From: Auanema rhodensis
Lineage: Eukaryota; Nematoda; Chromadorea; Rhabditida; Rhabditidae
Assembly (NCBI GenBank): GCA_964057225.1
Contig: OZ059900.1
Coordinates: 8,132,501 to 8,196,500 of the forward strand
DNA length: 64,000 nucleotides
Direction of reading: 5' to 3'
Positions 24,957 to 38,278 of the stretch are shown here, piece by piece. The position numbers and the translations under genes are program-made. Within the stretch, counting starts at the first letter, position 1. Each line of letters starts with the position of its first letter. Under the pieces are notes generated by a model. The model was not told the DNA's origin, did no database searches, and saw only the letters and a list, made by a program, of their open reading frames with translations.

Positions 24957-27900
24957 GCATTTTGGCAAAATCAGTCAAACTTTTGATCTTAAGCATATTT
25001 TTTTCTTCTAAAACGACTAAATGTATGAAATACTGTCATAGAATGTTCATATAGGTGTATTTTGCACGAATATCAAAACTGATTGAAATATGGGCCTTTT
25101 TATGTTCGAAACGCCATATATTCAACGATTTTGGGTACAAAACATGTGAAAACTGCATGTTTTGATCAGACCCTTTGAGATATGGATTTGAAATTCAGGA
25201 TTCATAAACTTTGACTATTTTTACATATATATGTCCAATTTGAACCACTTTGGTCAAAAAGGACCGAAAATATCAAGAATTATTGGTTTTTTGGGGATTG
25301 AAGGGCATTTTGGCAAAATCAGTCAAACTTTTGATCTTAAGCATATTTTTTTCTTCTAAAACGACTAAATGTATGAAATACTGTCATAGAATGTTCATAT
25401 AGGTGTATTTTGCACGAATATCAAAACTGATTGAAATATGGGCCTTTTTATGCTCAAAACGCCATATATTCAACGATTTTGGGTACAAAACATGTGAAAA
25501 CTGTATGTTTTGATCAGACCCTTTGAGATATGGATTTGAAATTCAGGATTCATAAACTTTGACTATTTTTACATATATATGTTCAATTTTAACCACTTTG
25601 GTCAAGAAGGACCGAAAATATCAAGAATTATTGGTTTTTTGGGGTTTGAAGGGCATTTTGGCAAAATCAGTCAAACTTTTGATCTTAAGCATATTTTTTT
25701 CTTCTAAAACGACTAAATGTATGAAATACTGTCATAGAATGTTCATATAGGTGTATTTTGCACGAATATCAAAACTGATTGAAATATGGGCCTTTTTATG
25801 CTCAAAACGCCATATATTCAACGATTTTGGGTACAAAACATGTGAAAACTGTATGTTTTGATCAGACCCTTTGAGATATGGATTTGAAATTCAGGATTCA
25901 TAAACTTTGACTATTTTTACATATATATGTTCAATTTTAACCACTTTGGTCAAAAAGGACCGAAAATATCAAGAATTATTGGTTTTTTGGGGTTTGAAGG
26001 GCATTTTGGCAAAATCAGTCAAACTTTTGATCTTAAGCATATTTTTTTCTTCTAAAACGACTAAATGTATGAAATACTGTCAAAGAATGTTCATATAGGT
26101 GTATTTTGCACGAATATCAAAACTGATTGAAATATGGGCCTTTTTATGCTCAAAACGCCATATATTCAACGATTTTGGGTACAAAACATGTGAAAACTGT
26201 ATGTTTTGATCAGACCCTTTGAGATATGGATTTGAAATTCAGGATTCATAAACTTTGACTATTTTTACATATATATGTCCAATTTTAACCACTTTGGTCA
26301 AAAAGGATCGAAAATATCAAGAATTATTGGTTTTTTGGGGTTTGAAGGGCATTTTGGCAAAATCAGTCAAACTTTTGATCTTAAGCATATTTTTTTCTTC
26401 TAAAACGACTAAATGTATGAAATACTGTCATAGAATGTTCATATAGGTGTATTTTGCACGAATATCAAAACTGATTGAAATATGGGCCTTTTTATGCTCA
26501 AAACGCCATATATTCAACGATTTTGGGTACAAAACATGTGAAAACTGTATGTTTTGATCAGACCCTTTGAGATATGGATTTGAAATTCAGGATTCATAAA
26601 CTTCGACTATTTCTACATATATATGTCCAATTTTAACCACTTTGGTCAAAAAGGACCGAAAATATCAAGAATTATTGGTTTTTTGGGGTTTGAAGGGCAT
26701 TTTGGCAAAATCAGTCAAACTTTTGATCTTAAGCATATTTTTTTTTTCTAAAACGACTAAATGTATGAAATACTGTCAAAGAATGTTCATATAGGTGTAT
26801 TTTGCACGAATATCAAAACTGATTGAAATATGGGCCTTTTTATGCTCAAAACGCCATATATTCAACGATTTTGGGTACAAAACATGTGAAAACTGTATGT
26901 TTTGATCAGACCCTTTGAGATATGGATTTGAAATTCAGGATTCATAAACTTTGACTATTTTTACATATATATGTCCAATTTCAACCACTTTGGTCAAAAA
27001 GGACCGAAAATATCAAGAATTATTGGTTTTTTGGGGTTTGAAGGGCATTTTGGCTAAATCAGTCAAACTTTTGATCTTAAGCATATTTTTTTTTTCTAAA
27101 ACGACTAAATGTATGAAATACTGTCAAAGAATGTTCATATAGGTGTATTTTGCACGAATATCAAAACTGATTGAAATATGGGCCTTTTTATGCTCAAAAC
27201 GCCATATATTCAACGATTTTGGGTACAAAACATGTGAAAACTGTATGTTTTGATCAGACCCTTTGAGATATGGATTTGAAATTCAGGATTCATAAACTTT
27301 GACTATTTTTACATATATATGTTCAATTTTAACCACTTTGGTCAAAAAGGACCGAAAATATCAAGAATTATTGGTTTTTTGGGGTTTGAAGGGCATTTTG
27401 GCAAAATCAGTCAAACTTTTGATCTTAAGCATATTTTTTTCTTCTAAAACGACTAAATGTATGAAATACTGTCATAGAATGTTCATATAGGTGTATTTTG
27501 CACGAATATCAAAACTGATTGAAATATGGGCCTTTTTATGTTCAAAACGCCATATATTCAACGATTTTGGGTACAAAACATGTGAAAACTGCATGTTTTG
27601 ATCAGACCCTTTGAGATATGGATTTGAAATTCAGGATTCATAAACTTTGACTATTTTTACATATATATGTCCAATTTTAACCACTTTGGTCAAAAAGGAC
27701 CGAAAATATCAAGAATTATTGGTTTTTTGGGGATTGAAGGGCATTTTGGCAAAATCAGTCAAACTTTTGATCTTAAGCATATTTTTTTCTTCTAAAACGA
27801 CTAAATGTATGAAATACTGTCATAGAATGTTCATATAGGTGTATTTTGCACGAATATCAAAACTGATTGAAATATGGGCCTTTTTATGTTCAAAACGCCA

Positions 27901-28235
27901 TATATTCAACGATTTTGGGTACAAAACATGTGAAAACTGTATGTTTTGATCAGACCCTTTGAGATATGGATTTGAAATTCAGGATTCATAAACTTTGACT
28001 ATTTTTACATATATATGTCCAATTTCAACCACTTTGGTCAAAAAGGACCGAAAATATCAAGAATTATTGGTTTTTTGGGGTTTGAAGGGCATTTTGGCTA
28101 AATCAGTCAAACTTTTGATCTTAAGCATATTTTTTTCTTCTAAAACGACTAAATGTATGAAATACTGTCATAGAATGTTCATATAGGTGTATTTTGCACG
28201 AATATCAAAACTGATTGAAATATGGGCCTTTTTAT
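24957..28235 (+). repeat. Irregular monomer order, no clean higher-order unit
   Basis: These units share single alleles but no long repeated order. ACTGCATG with GGGGATTGAAGG occurs at 25153 and 27589, seven monomers apart. AATTTCAACC occurs at 26979 and 28022, T10 tracts at 26738 and 27086, and CAAGAAGG at 25604 and 28388. No gene or foreign element is present. Confidence 0.7.
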
Positions 28236-30788
28236 GCTCAAAACGCCATATATTCAACGATTTTGGGTACAAAACATGTGAAAACTGTATGTTTTGATCA
28301 GACCCTTTGAGATATGGATTTGAAATTCAGGATTCATAAACTTTGACTATTTTTACATATATATGTTCAATTTTAACCACTTTGGTCAAGAAGGACCGAA
28401 AATATCAAGAATTATTGGTTTTTTGGGGTTTGAAGGGCATTTTGGCAAAATCAGTCAAACTTTTGATCTTAAGCATATTTTTTTCTTCTAAAACGACTAA
28501 ATGTATGAAATACTGTCATAGAATGTTCATATAGGTGTATTTTGCACGAATATCAAAACTGATTGAAATATGGGCCTTTTTATGTTCAAAACGCCATATA
28601 TTCAACGATTTTGGGTACAAAACATGTGAAAACTGTATGTTTTGATCAGACCCTTTGAGATATGGATTTGAAATTCAGGATTCATAAACTTCGACTATTT
28701 CTACATATATATGTCCAATTTTAACCACTTTGGTCAAAAAGGACCGAAAATATCAAGAATTATTGGTTTTTTGGGGTTTGAAGGGCATTTTGGCAAAATC
28801 AGTCAAACTTTTGATCTTAAGCATATTTTTTTCTTCTAAAACGACTAAATGTATGAAATACTGTCAAAGAATGTTCATATAGGTGTATTTTGCACGAATA
28901 TCAAAACTGATTGAAATATGGGCCTTTTTATGCTCAAAACGCCATATATTCAACGATTTTGGGTACAAAACATGTGAAAACTGTATGTTTTGATCAGACC
29001 CTTTGAGATATGGATTTGAAATTCTGGATTCATAAACTTTGACTATTTTTACATATATATGTTCAATTGTAACCACTTTGGTCAAAAAGGACCGAAAATA
29101 TCAAGAATTATTGGTTTTTTGGGGTTTGAAGGGCATTTTGGCTAAATCAGTCAAACTTTTGATCTTAAGCATATTTTTTTCTTCTAAAACGACTAAATGT
29201 ATGAAATACTGTCAAAGAATGTTGATATAGGTGTATTTTGCACGAATATCAAAACTGATTGAAATATGGGCCTTTTTATGCTCAAAACGCCATATATTCA
29301 ACGATTTTAGGTACAAAACATGTGAAAACTGTATGTTTTGATCAGACCCTTTGAGATGTGGATTTGGAATTCAGGATTCATGAACTTTGACTATTTTTAC
29401 ATATATATGTTCAATTTTAACCACTTTGGTCAAAAAGGACCGAAAATATCAAGAATTATTGGTTTTTTGGGGTTTGAAGGGCATTTTGGCAAAATCAGTC
29501 AAACTTTTGATCTTAAGCATATTTTTTTCTTCTAAAACGACTAAATGTATGAAATACTGTCATAGATTGTTCATATAGGTGTATTTTGCACGAATATCAA
29601 AACTGATTGAAATATGGGCCTTTTTATGCTCCAAACGCCATATATTCAACGATTTTGGGTACAAAACATGAGAAAACTGTATGTTTTGATCAGACCCTTT
29701 GAGATATGGATTTGAAATTCAGGATTCATAAACTTTGACTATTTTTACATATATATGTCCAATTTTAACCACTTTGGTCAAAAAGGACCGAAAATATCAA
29801 GAATTATTGGTTTTTTGGGGTTTGAAGGACATTTTGGCTAAATCAGTCAAACTTTTGATCTTAAGCATATTTTTTTCTTCTAAAACGACTAAATGTATGA
29901 AATACTGTCATAGAATGTTCATATAGGTGTATTTTGCACGAATATCAAAACTGATTGAAATATGGGCCTTTTTATGTTCAAAACGCCATATATTCAACGA
30001 TTTTGGGTACAAAACATGTGAAAACTGTATGTTTTGATCAGACCCTTTGAGATATGGATTTGAAATTCAGGATTCATAAACTTTGACTATTTTTACATAT
30101 ATATGTCCAATTTTAACCACTTTGGTCAAGAAGGACCGAAAATATCAAGAATTATAGGTTTTTTGGGGTTTGAAGGACATTTTGGCTAAATCAGTCAAAC
30201 TTTTGATCTTAAGCATATTTTTTTCTTCTAAAACGACTAAATGTATGAAATACTGTCATAGAATGTTCATATAGGTGTATTTTGCACGAATATCAAAACT
30301 GATTGAAATATGGGCCTTTTTATGTTCAAAACGCCATATATTCAACGATTTTGGGTACAAAACATGTGAAAACTGTATGTTTTGATCAGACCCTTTGAGA
30401 TATGGATTTGGAATTCAGGATTCATAAACTTTGACTATTTTTACATATATATGTCCAATTTTAACCACTTTGGTCAAAAAGGACCGAAAATATCAAGAAT
30501 TATTGGTTTTTTGGGGATTGAAGGGCATTTTGGCAAAATCAGTCAAACTTTTGATCTTAAGCATATTTTTTTCTTCTAAAACGACTAAATGTATGAAATA
30601 CTGTCATAGAATGTTCATGTAGGTGTATTTTGCACGAATATCAAAACTGATTGAAATATGGGCCTTTTTATGCTCAAAACGCCATATATTCAACGATTTT
30701 GGGTACAAAACATGTGAAAACTGTATGTTTTGATCAGACCCTTTGAGATATGGATTTGAAATTCAGGATTCATAAACTTTGACTATTA
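28236..30788 (+). repeat. Third copy of the 23-mer tail (like 15014-17402)
   Basis: This matches 15014-17402 (and 7010-9398) at an offset of 13222 bp, 38 monomers less the 2 bp deleted upstream in the two 347-bp units. Shared rare alleles are ATTCTGGATTC (29024), TTTTAGG (29307), GAGATGTGG (29352), CATGAACTTTG (29380), CATGAGAAA (29668), TATAGGTT (30154) and GGAATTC (30409). Differences seen are CAAAG for CATAG near 29214 and CAAGAAGG for CAAAAAGG at 30130. More mismatches than between the two 23-mer copies means it split off earlier. The switch to the next block lies somewhere in about 30600-30788, where units are alike. Confidence 0.85.
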
Positions 30789-32600
30789 TTACATATATAT
30801 GTCCAATTTTAACCACTTTGGTCAAAAAGGACCGAAAATATCAAGAATTATTGGTTTTTTGGGGTTTGAAGGGCATTTTGGCTAAATCAGTCAAACTTTT
30901 GATCTTAAGTATATTTTTTTCTTCTAAAACGACTAAATGTATGAAATACTGTCATAGAATGTTCATATAGGTGTATTTTGCACGAATATCAAAACTGATT
31001 GAAATATGGGCCTTTTTATGCTCAAAACGCCATATATTCAACGATTTTGGGTACAAAACATGTGAAAACTGTATGTTTTGATCAGACCCTTTGAGATATG
31101 GATTTGAAATTCAGGATTCATAAACTTTGACTATTTTTACATATATATCCAATTTTAACCACTTTGGTCAGAAAGGACCGAAAATATCAAGAATTATTGG
31201 TTTTTTGGGGTTTGAAGGACATTTTGGCTAAATCAGTCAAACTTTTGATCTTAAGCATATTTTTTTCTTCTAAAACGACTAAATGTATGAAATACTGTCA
31301 TAGAATGTTCATATAGGTGTATTTTGCACGAATATCAAAACTGATTGAAATATGGGCCTTTTTATGTTCAAAACGCCATATATTCAACGATTTTGGGTAC
31401 AAAACATGTGAAAACTGTATGTTTTGATCAGACCCTTTGAGATATGGATTTGAAATTCAGGATTCATAAACTTTGACTATTTTTACATATATATGTCCAA
31501 TTTTAACCACTTTGGTCAAAAAGGACCGAAAATATCAAGAATTATTGGTTTTTTGGGGATTGAAGGGCATTTTGGCAAAATCAGTCAAACTTTTGATCTT
31601 AAGCATATTTTTTTCTTCTAAAACGACTAAATGTATGAAATACTGTCATAGAATGTTCATGTAGGTGTATTTTGCACGAATATCAAAACTGATTGAAATA
31701 TGGGCCTTTTTATGCTCAAAACGCCATATATTCAACGATTTTGGGTACAAAACATGTGAAAACTGTATGTTTTGATCAGACCCTTTGAGATATGGATTTG
31801 AAATTCAGGATTCATAAACTTCGACTATTTCTACATATATATGTTCAATTTTAACCACTTTGGTCAAAAAGGACCGAAAATAACAAGAATTATTGGTTTT
31901 TTGGGGTTTGAAGGACATTTTGGCTAAATCAGTCAAACTTTTGATCTTAAGCATATTTTTTTCTTCTAAAACGACTAAATGTATGAAATACTGTCATAGA
32001 ATGTTCATATAGGTGTATTTTGCACGAATATCAAAACTGATTGAAATATGGGCCTTTTTATGTTCAAAACGCCATATATTCAACGATTTTGGGTACAAAA
32101 CATGTGAAAACTGTATGTTTTGATCAGACCCTTTGAGATATGGATTTGAAATTCAGGATTCATAAACTTTGACTATTTTTACATATATATGTCCAATTTT
32201 AACCACTTTGGTCAAAAAGGACCGAAAATATCAAGAATTATTGGTTTTTTGGGGTTTGAAGGACATTTTGGCTAAATCAGTCAAACTTTTGATCTTAAGC
32301 ATATTTTTTTTTTCTAAAACGACTAAATGTATGAAATACTGTCATAGAATGTTCATATAGGTGTATTTTGCACGAATATCAAAACTGATTGAAATATGGG
32401 CCTTTTTATGTTCAAAACGCCATATATTCAACGATTTTGGGTACAAAACATGTGAAAACTGTATGTTTTGATCAGACCCTTTGAGATATGGATTTGAAAT
32501 TCAGGATTCATAAACTTTGACTATTTTTACATATATATGTCCAATTTTAACCACTTTGGTCAAAAAGGACCGAAAATATCAAGAATTATTGGTTTTTTGG
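30789..32600 (+). repeat. Third-copy continuation (like 19655-21466), six monomers missing upstream
   Basis: The order here is TATTATTAC/AAGTATAT, GGTCAGAAAGG, GGGGATTG/CATGTAGG, TTCG/TTCTAC with AACAAG, then a T10 tract. It matches 19655-21466 at an offset of 11134 bp. The offset drops from 13222 to 11134 at the join, a difference of 2088 bp or exactly six monomers. Relative to this copy, 17403-19490 is extra, or it was deleted here. Confidence 0.8.
30973..31318 (+). repeat. 346-bp length-variant monomer (-2)
   Basis: ACATATATATCC (about 31139-31150) replaces ACATATATATGTCC, so two bases are missing and the 12-bp palindrome is broken. The corresponding older unit at 19839 has the full sequence, so the deletion arose after the copies separated. 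Confidence 0.9.
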
Positions 32601-33058
32601 GGATTGAAGGGCATTTTGGCAAAATCAGTCAAACTTTTGATCTTAAGCATATTTTTTTCTTCTAAAACGACTAAATGTATGAAATACTGTCATAGAATGT
32701 TCATGTAGGTGTATTTTGCACGAATATCAAAACTGATTGAAATATGGGCCTTTTTATGCTCAAAACGCCATATATTCAACGATTTTGGGTACAAAACATG
32801 TGAAAACTGTATGTTTTGATCAGACCCTTTGAGATATGGATTTGAAATTCAGGATTCATAAACTTCGACTATTTCTACATATATATGTCCAATTTTAACC
32901 ACTTTGGTCAAAAAGGACCGAAAATATCAAAAATTATTGGTTTTTTGGGGTTTGAAGGGCATTTTGGCAAAATCAGTCAAACTTTTGATCTTAAGCATAT
33001 TTTTTTCTTCTAAAACGACTAAATGTATGAAATACTGTCAAAGAATGTTCATAAAGGT
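32363..33058 (+). repeat. Two-monomer block shared with 35843-36538
   Basis: A GGGGATTG/CATGTAGG unit is followed by a TTCG/TTCTAC unit with CAAAAATT (32927). The same pair recurs ten monomers downstream at 35843-36538. The second unit here ends CATAAAGG (33051) in place of CATATAGG, a private change. Confidence 0.7.
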
Positions 33059-35998
33059 GTATTTTGCACGAATATCAAAACTGATTGAAATATGGGCCTT
33101 TTTATGCTCAAAACGCCATATATTCAACGATTTTGGGTACAAAACATGTGAAAACTGTATGTTTTGATCAGACCCTTTGAGATATGGATTTGAAATTCAG
33201 GATTCATAAACTTTGACTATTTTCACATATATATGTTCAATTTTAACCACTTTGGTCAAAAAGGACCGAAAATATCAAGAATTATTGGTTTTTTGGGGTT
33301 TGAAGGACATTTTGGCTAAATCAGTCAAACTTTTGATCTTAAGCATATTTTTTTCTTCTAAAACGACTAAATGTATGAAATACTGTCATAGAATGTTCAT
33401 ATAGGTGTATTTTGCACGAATATCAAAACTGATTGAAATATGGGCCTTTTTATGCTCGAAACGCCATATATTCAACGATTTTGGGTACAAAACATGTGAA
33501 AACTGTATGTTTTGATCAGACCCTTTGAGATATGGATTTGAAATTCAGGATTCATAAACTTTGACTATTTTTACATATATATGTCCAATTTTAACCACTT
33601 TGGTCAAAAAGGACCGAAAATATCAAGAATTATTGGTTTTTTGGGGTTTGAAGGGCATTTTGGCTAAATCAGTCAAACTTTTGATCTTAAGCATATTTTT
33701 TTCTTCTAAAACGACTAAATGTATGAAATACTGTCATAGAATGTTCATATAGGTGTATTTTGCACGAATATCAAAACTGATTGAAATATGGGCCTTTTTA
33801 TGCTCAAAACGCCATATATTCAACGATTTTGGGTACAAAACATGTGAAAACTGTATGTTTTGATCAGACCCTTTGAGATATGGATTTGAAATTCAGGATT
33901 CATAAACTTTGACTATTTTTACATATATATGTCCAATTTTAACCACTTTGGTCAAAAAGGACCGAAAATATCAAGAATTATTGGTTTTTTGGGGTTTGAA
34001 GGGCATTTTGGCTAAATCAGTCAAACTTTTGATCTTAAGCATATTTTTTTCTTCTAAAACGACTAAATGTATGAAATACTGTCATAGAATGTTCATATAG
34101 GTGTATTTTGCACGAATATCAAAACTGATTGAAATATGGGCCTTTTTATGCTCAAAACGCCATATATTCAACGATTTTGGGTACAAAACATGTGAAAACT
34201 GTATGTTTTGATCAGACCCTTTGAGATATGGATTTGAAATTCAGGATTCATAAACTTTGACTATTTTTACATATATATGTCCAATTTTAACCACTTTGGT
34301 CAAAAAGGACCGAAAATATCAAGAATTATTGGTTTTTTGGGGTTTGAAGGGCATTTTGGCTAAATCAGTCAAACTTTTGATCTTAAGCATATTTTTTTCT
34401 TCTAAAACGACTAAATGTATGAAATACTGTCAAAGAATGTTCATATAGGTGTATTTTGCACGAATATCAAAACTGATTGAAATATGGGCCTTTTTATGCT
34501 CAAAACGCCATATATTCAACGATTTTGGGTACAAAACATGTGAAAACTGTATGTTTTGATCAGACCCTTTGAGATATGGATTTAAAATTCAGGATTCATA
34601 AAATTCGACTATTTTTACATATATATGTCCAATTTTAACCACTTTGGTCAAAAAGGACCGAAAATATCAAGAATTATTGGTTTTTTGGGGTTTGAAGGGC
34701 ATTTTGGCAAAATCAGTCAAACTTTTGATCTTAAGCATATTTTTTTCTTCTAAAACCACTAAATGTATGAAATACTGTCATAGAATGTTCATATAGGTGT
34801 ATTTTGCACGAATATCAAAACTGATTGAAATATGGGCCTTTTTATGCTCAAAACGCCATATATTCAACGATTTTGGGTACAAAACATGTGAAAACTGTAT
34901 GTTTTGATCAGACCCTTTGAGATATGGATTTGAAATTCAGGATTCATAAACTTTGACTATTTTTACATATATATGTTCAATTTTAACCACTTTGGTCAAA
35001 AAGGACCGAAAATATCAAGAATTATTGGTTTTTTGGGGTTTGAAGGGCATTTTGGCAAAATCAGTCAAACTTTTGATCTTAAGCATATTTTTTTCTTCTA
35101 AAACTACTAAATGTATGAAATGCTGTCATAGAATGTTCATATAGGTGTATTTTGCACGAATATCAAAACTGATTGAAATATGGGCCTTTTTATGCTCAAA
35201 ACGCCATATATTCAACGATTTTGGGTACAAAACATGTGAAAACTGTATGTTTTGATCAGACCCTTTGAGATATGGATTTGAAATTCAGGATTCATAAACT
35301 TCGACTATTTCTACATATATATGTCCAATTTTAACCACTTTGGTCAAAAAGGACCGAAAATATCAAAAATTATTGGTTTTTTGGGGTTTGAAGGGCATTT
35401 TGGCAAAATCAGTCAAACTTTTGATCTTAAGCATATTTTTTTCTTCTAAAACGACTAAATGTATGAAATACTGTCAAAGAATGTTCATATAGGTGTATTT
35501 TGCACGAATATCAAAACTGATTGAATTATGGGCCTTTTTATGCTCAAAACGCCATATATTCAACGATTTTGGGTACAAAACATGTGAAAACTGTATGTTT
35601 TGATCAGACCCTTTGAGATATGGATTTGAAATTCAGGATTCATAAACTTTGACTATTTTCACATATATATGTCCAATTTTAACCACTTTGGTCAAAAAGG
35701 ACCGAAAATATCAAGAATTATTGGTTTTTTGGGGTTTGAAGGGCATTTTGGCAAAATCAGTCAAACTTTTGATCTTAAGCATATTTTTTTCTTCTAAAAC
35801 GACTAAATGTATGAAATACTGTCATAGAATGTTTATATAGGTGTATTTTGCACGAATATCAAAACTGATTGAAATATGGGCCTTTTTATGCTCAAAACGC
35901 CATATATTCAACGATTTTGGGTACAAAACATGTGAAAACTGTATGTTTTGATCAGACCCTTTGAGATATGGATTTGAAATTCAGGATTCATAAACTTT
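33059..35998 (+). repeat. 15-mer-spaced duplication, left copy (period 5220 bp)
   Basis: This matches 38279-41218 at an offset of 5220 bp, fifteen monomers. Shared markers are TTTTCACATA with GAAGGAC, GCTCGAAAC (33455 and 38675), TTTAAAATT with AAAACCACTAAAT (34753 and 39973), ATGCTGTC (35120 and 40340), CAAAAATT (35365 and 40585) and GTTTATATAGG (35830 and 41050). Mismatches include AAAAGTGATT (38646), GCTAAAT against GCAAAAT (34360), AAATTCG against AAATTTG (34605), AAACTACT (35102) and TTGAATTATG (35521). This pair is older than the 23-mer and 9-mer duplications. Confidence 0.85.
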
Positions 35999-38278
35999 GA
36001 CTCTTTTTACATATATATGTCCACTTTTAACCACTTTGGTCAAAAAGGACCGAAAATATCAAGAATTATTGGTTTTTTGGGGATTGAAGGGCATTTTGGC
36101 AAAATCAGTCAAACTTTTGATCTTAAGCATATTTTTTTCTTCTAAAACGACTAAATGTATGAAATACTGTCATAGAATGTTCATGTAGGTGTATTTTGCA
36201 CGAATATCAAAACTGATTGAAATATGGGCCTTTTTATGCTCAAAACGCCATATATTCAACGATTTTGGGTACAAAACATGTGAAAACTGTATGTTTTGAT
36301 CAGACCCTTTGAGATATGGATTTGAAATTCAGGATTCATAAACTTCGACTATTTCTACATATATATGTCCAATTTTAACCACTTTGGTCAAAAAGGACCG
36401 AAAATATCAAAAATTATTGGTTTTTTGGGGTTTGAAGGGCATTTTGGCAAAATCAGTCAAACTTTTGATCTTAAGCATATTTTTTTCTTCTAAAACGACT
36501 AAATGTATGAAATACTGTCATAGAATGTTTATATAGGTGTATTTTGCACGAATATCAAAACTGATTGAAATATGGGCCTTTTTATGCTCAAAACGCCATA
36601 TATTCAACGATTTTGGGTACAAAACATGTGAAAACTGTATGTTTTGATCAGACCCTTTGAGATATGGATTTGAAATTCAGGATTCATAAACTTTGACTAT
36701 TTTTACATATATATGTCCAATTTTAACCACTTTGGTCAAAAAGGACCGAAAATATCAAGAATTTCTGGTTTTTTGGGGTTTGAAGGGCATTTTGGCTAAA
36801 TCAGTCAAACTTTTGATCTTAAGCATATTTTTTTCTTCTAAAACGACTAAATGTATGGAATACTGTCAAAGAATGTTCATATAGGTGTACTTTGCACGAA
36901 TATCAAAACTGATTGAAATATGGGCCTTTTTATGCTCAAAACGCCATGTATTCAACGATTTTGGGTACAAAACATGTGAAAACTGTATGTTTTGATCAGA
37001 CCCTTTGAGATATGGATTTAAAATTCAGGATTCATAAAATTCGACTATTTTTACATATATATGTCCAATTTTAACCACTTTGGTCAAAAAGGACCGAAAA
37101 TATCAAGAATTATTGGTTTTTTGGGGTTTGAAGGGCATTTTGGCAAAATCAGTCAAACTTTTGATCTTAAGCATATTTTTTTCTTCTAAAACCACTAAAT
37201 GTATGAAATACTGTCATAGAATGTTCATATAGGTGTATTTTGCACGAATATCAAAACTGATTGAAATATGGGCCTTTTTATGCTCAAAACGCCATATATT
37301 CAACGATTTTGGGTACAAAACATGTGAAAACTGTATGTTTTGATCAGACCCTTTGAGATATGGATTTGAAATTCAGGATTCATAAACTTTGACTATTTTT
37401 ACATATATATGTTCAATTTTAACCACTTTGGTCAAAAAGGACCGAAAATATCAAGAATTATTGGTTTTTTGGGGTTTGAAGGGCATTTTGGCAAAATCAG
37501 TCAAACTTTTGATCTTAAGCATATTTTTTTCTTCTAAAACGACTAAATGTATGAAATGCTGTCATAGAATGTTCATATAGGTGTATTTTGCACGAATATC
37601 AAAACTGATTGAAATATGGGCCTTTTTATGCTCAAAACGCCATATATTCAACGATTTTGGGTACAAAACATGTGAAAACTGTATGTTTTGATCAGACCCT
37701 TTGAGATATGGATTTGAAATTCAGGATTCATAAACTTTGACTATTTTCACATATATATGTCCAATTTTAACCACTTTGGTCAAAAAGGACCGAAAATATC
37801 AAGAATTATTGGTTTTTTGGGGTTTGAAGGGCATTTTGGCAAAATCAGTCAAACTTTTGATCTTAAGCATATTTTTTTCTTCTAAAACGACTAAATGTAT
37901 GAAATACTGTCATAGAATGTTTATATAGGTGTATTTTGCACGAATATCAAAACTGATTGAAATATGGGCCTTTTTATGCTCAAAACGCCATATATTCAAC
38001 GATTTTGGGTACAAAACATGTGAAAACTGTATGTTTTGATCAGACCCTTTGAGATATGGATTTGAAATTCAGGATTCATAAACTTTGACTATTTTCACAT
38101 ATATATGTCCAATTTTCACCACTTTGGTCAAAAAGGACCGAAAATATCAAGAATTATTGGTTTTTTGGGGTTTGAAGGGCATTTTGGCAAAATCAGTCAA
38201 ACTTTTGATCTTAAGCATATTTTTTTCTTCTAAAACGACTAAATGTATGAAATACTGTCATAGAATGTTTATATAGGT
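35999..38278 (+). repeat. Spacer between the 15-mer copies, itself rearranged monomers
   Basis: This stretch still holds only satellite units. The AAAACCACTAAAT unit followed by the ATGCTGTC unit occurs at 36887-37582, seven monomers after 34451-35146 and eight before 39671-40366. Private changes are GACTCTTTTTAC (35999), CCACTTTTAACC (36021), ATTTCTGG (36761), GTACTTTGC (36886), CCATGTATTC (36946) and TTTTCACC (38113). Confidence 0.75.
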
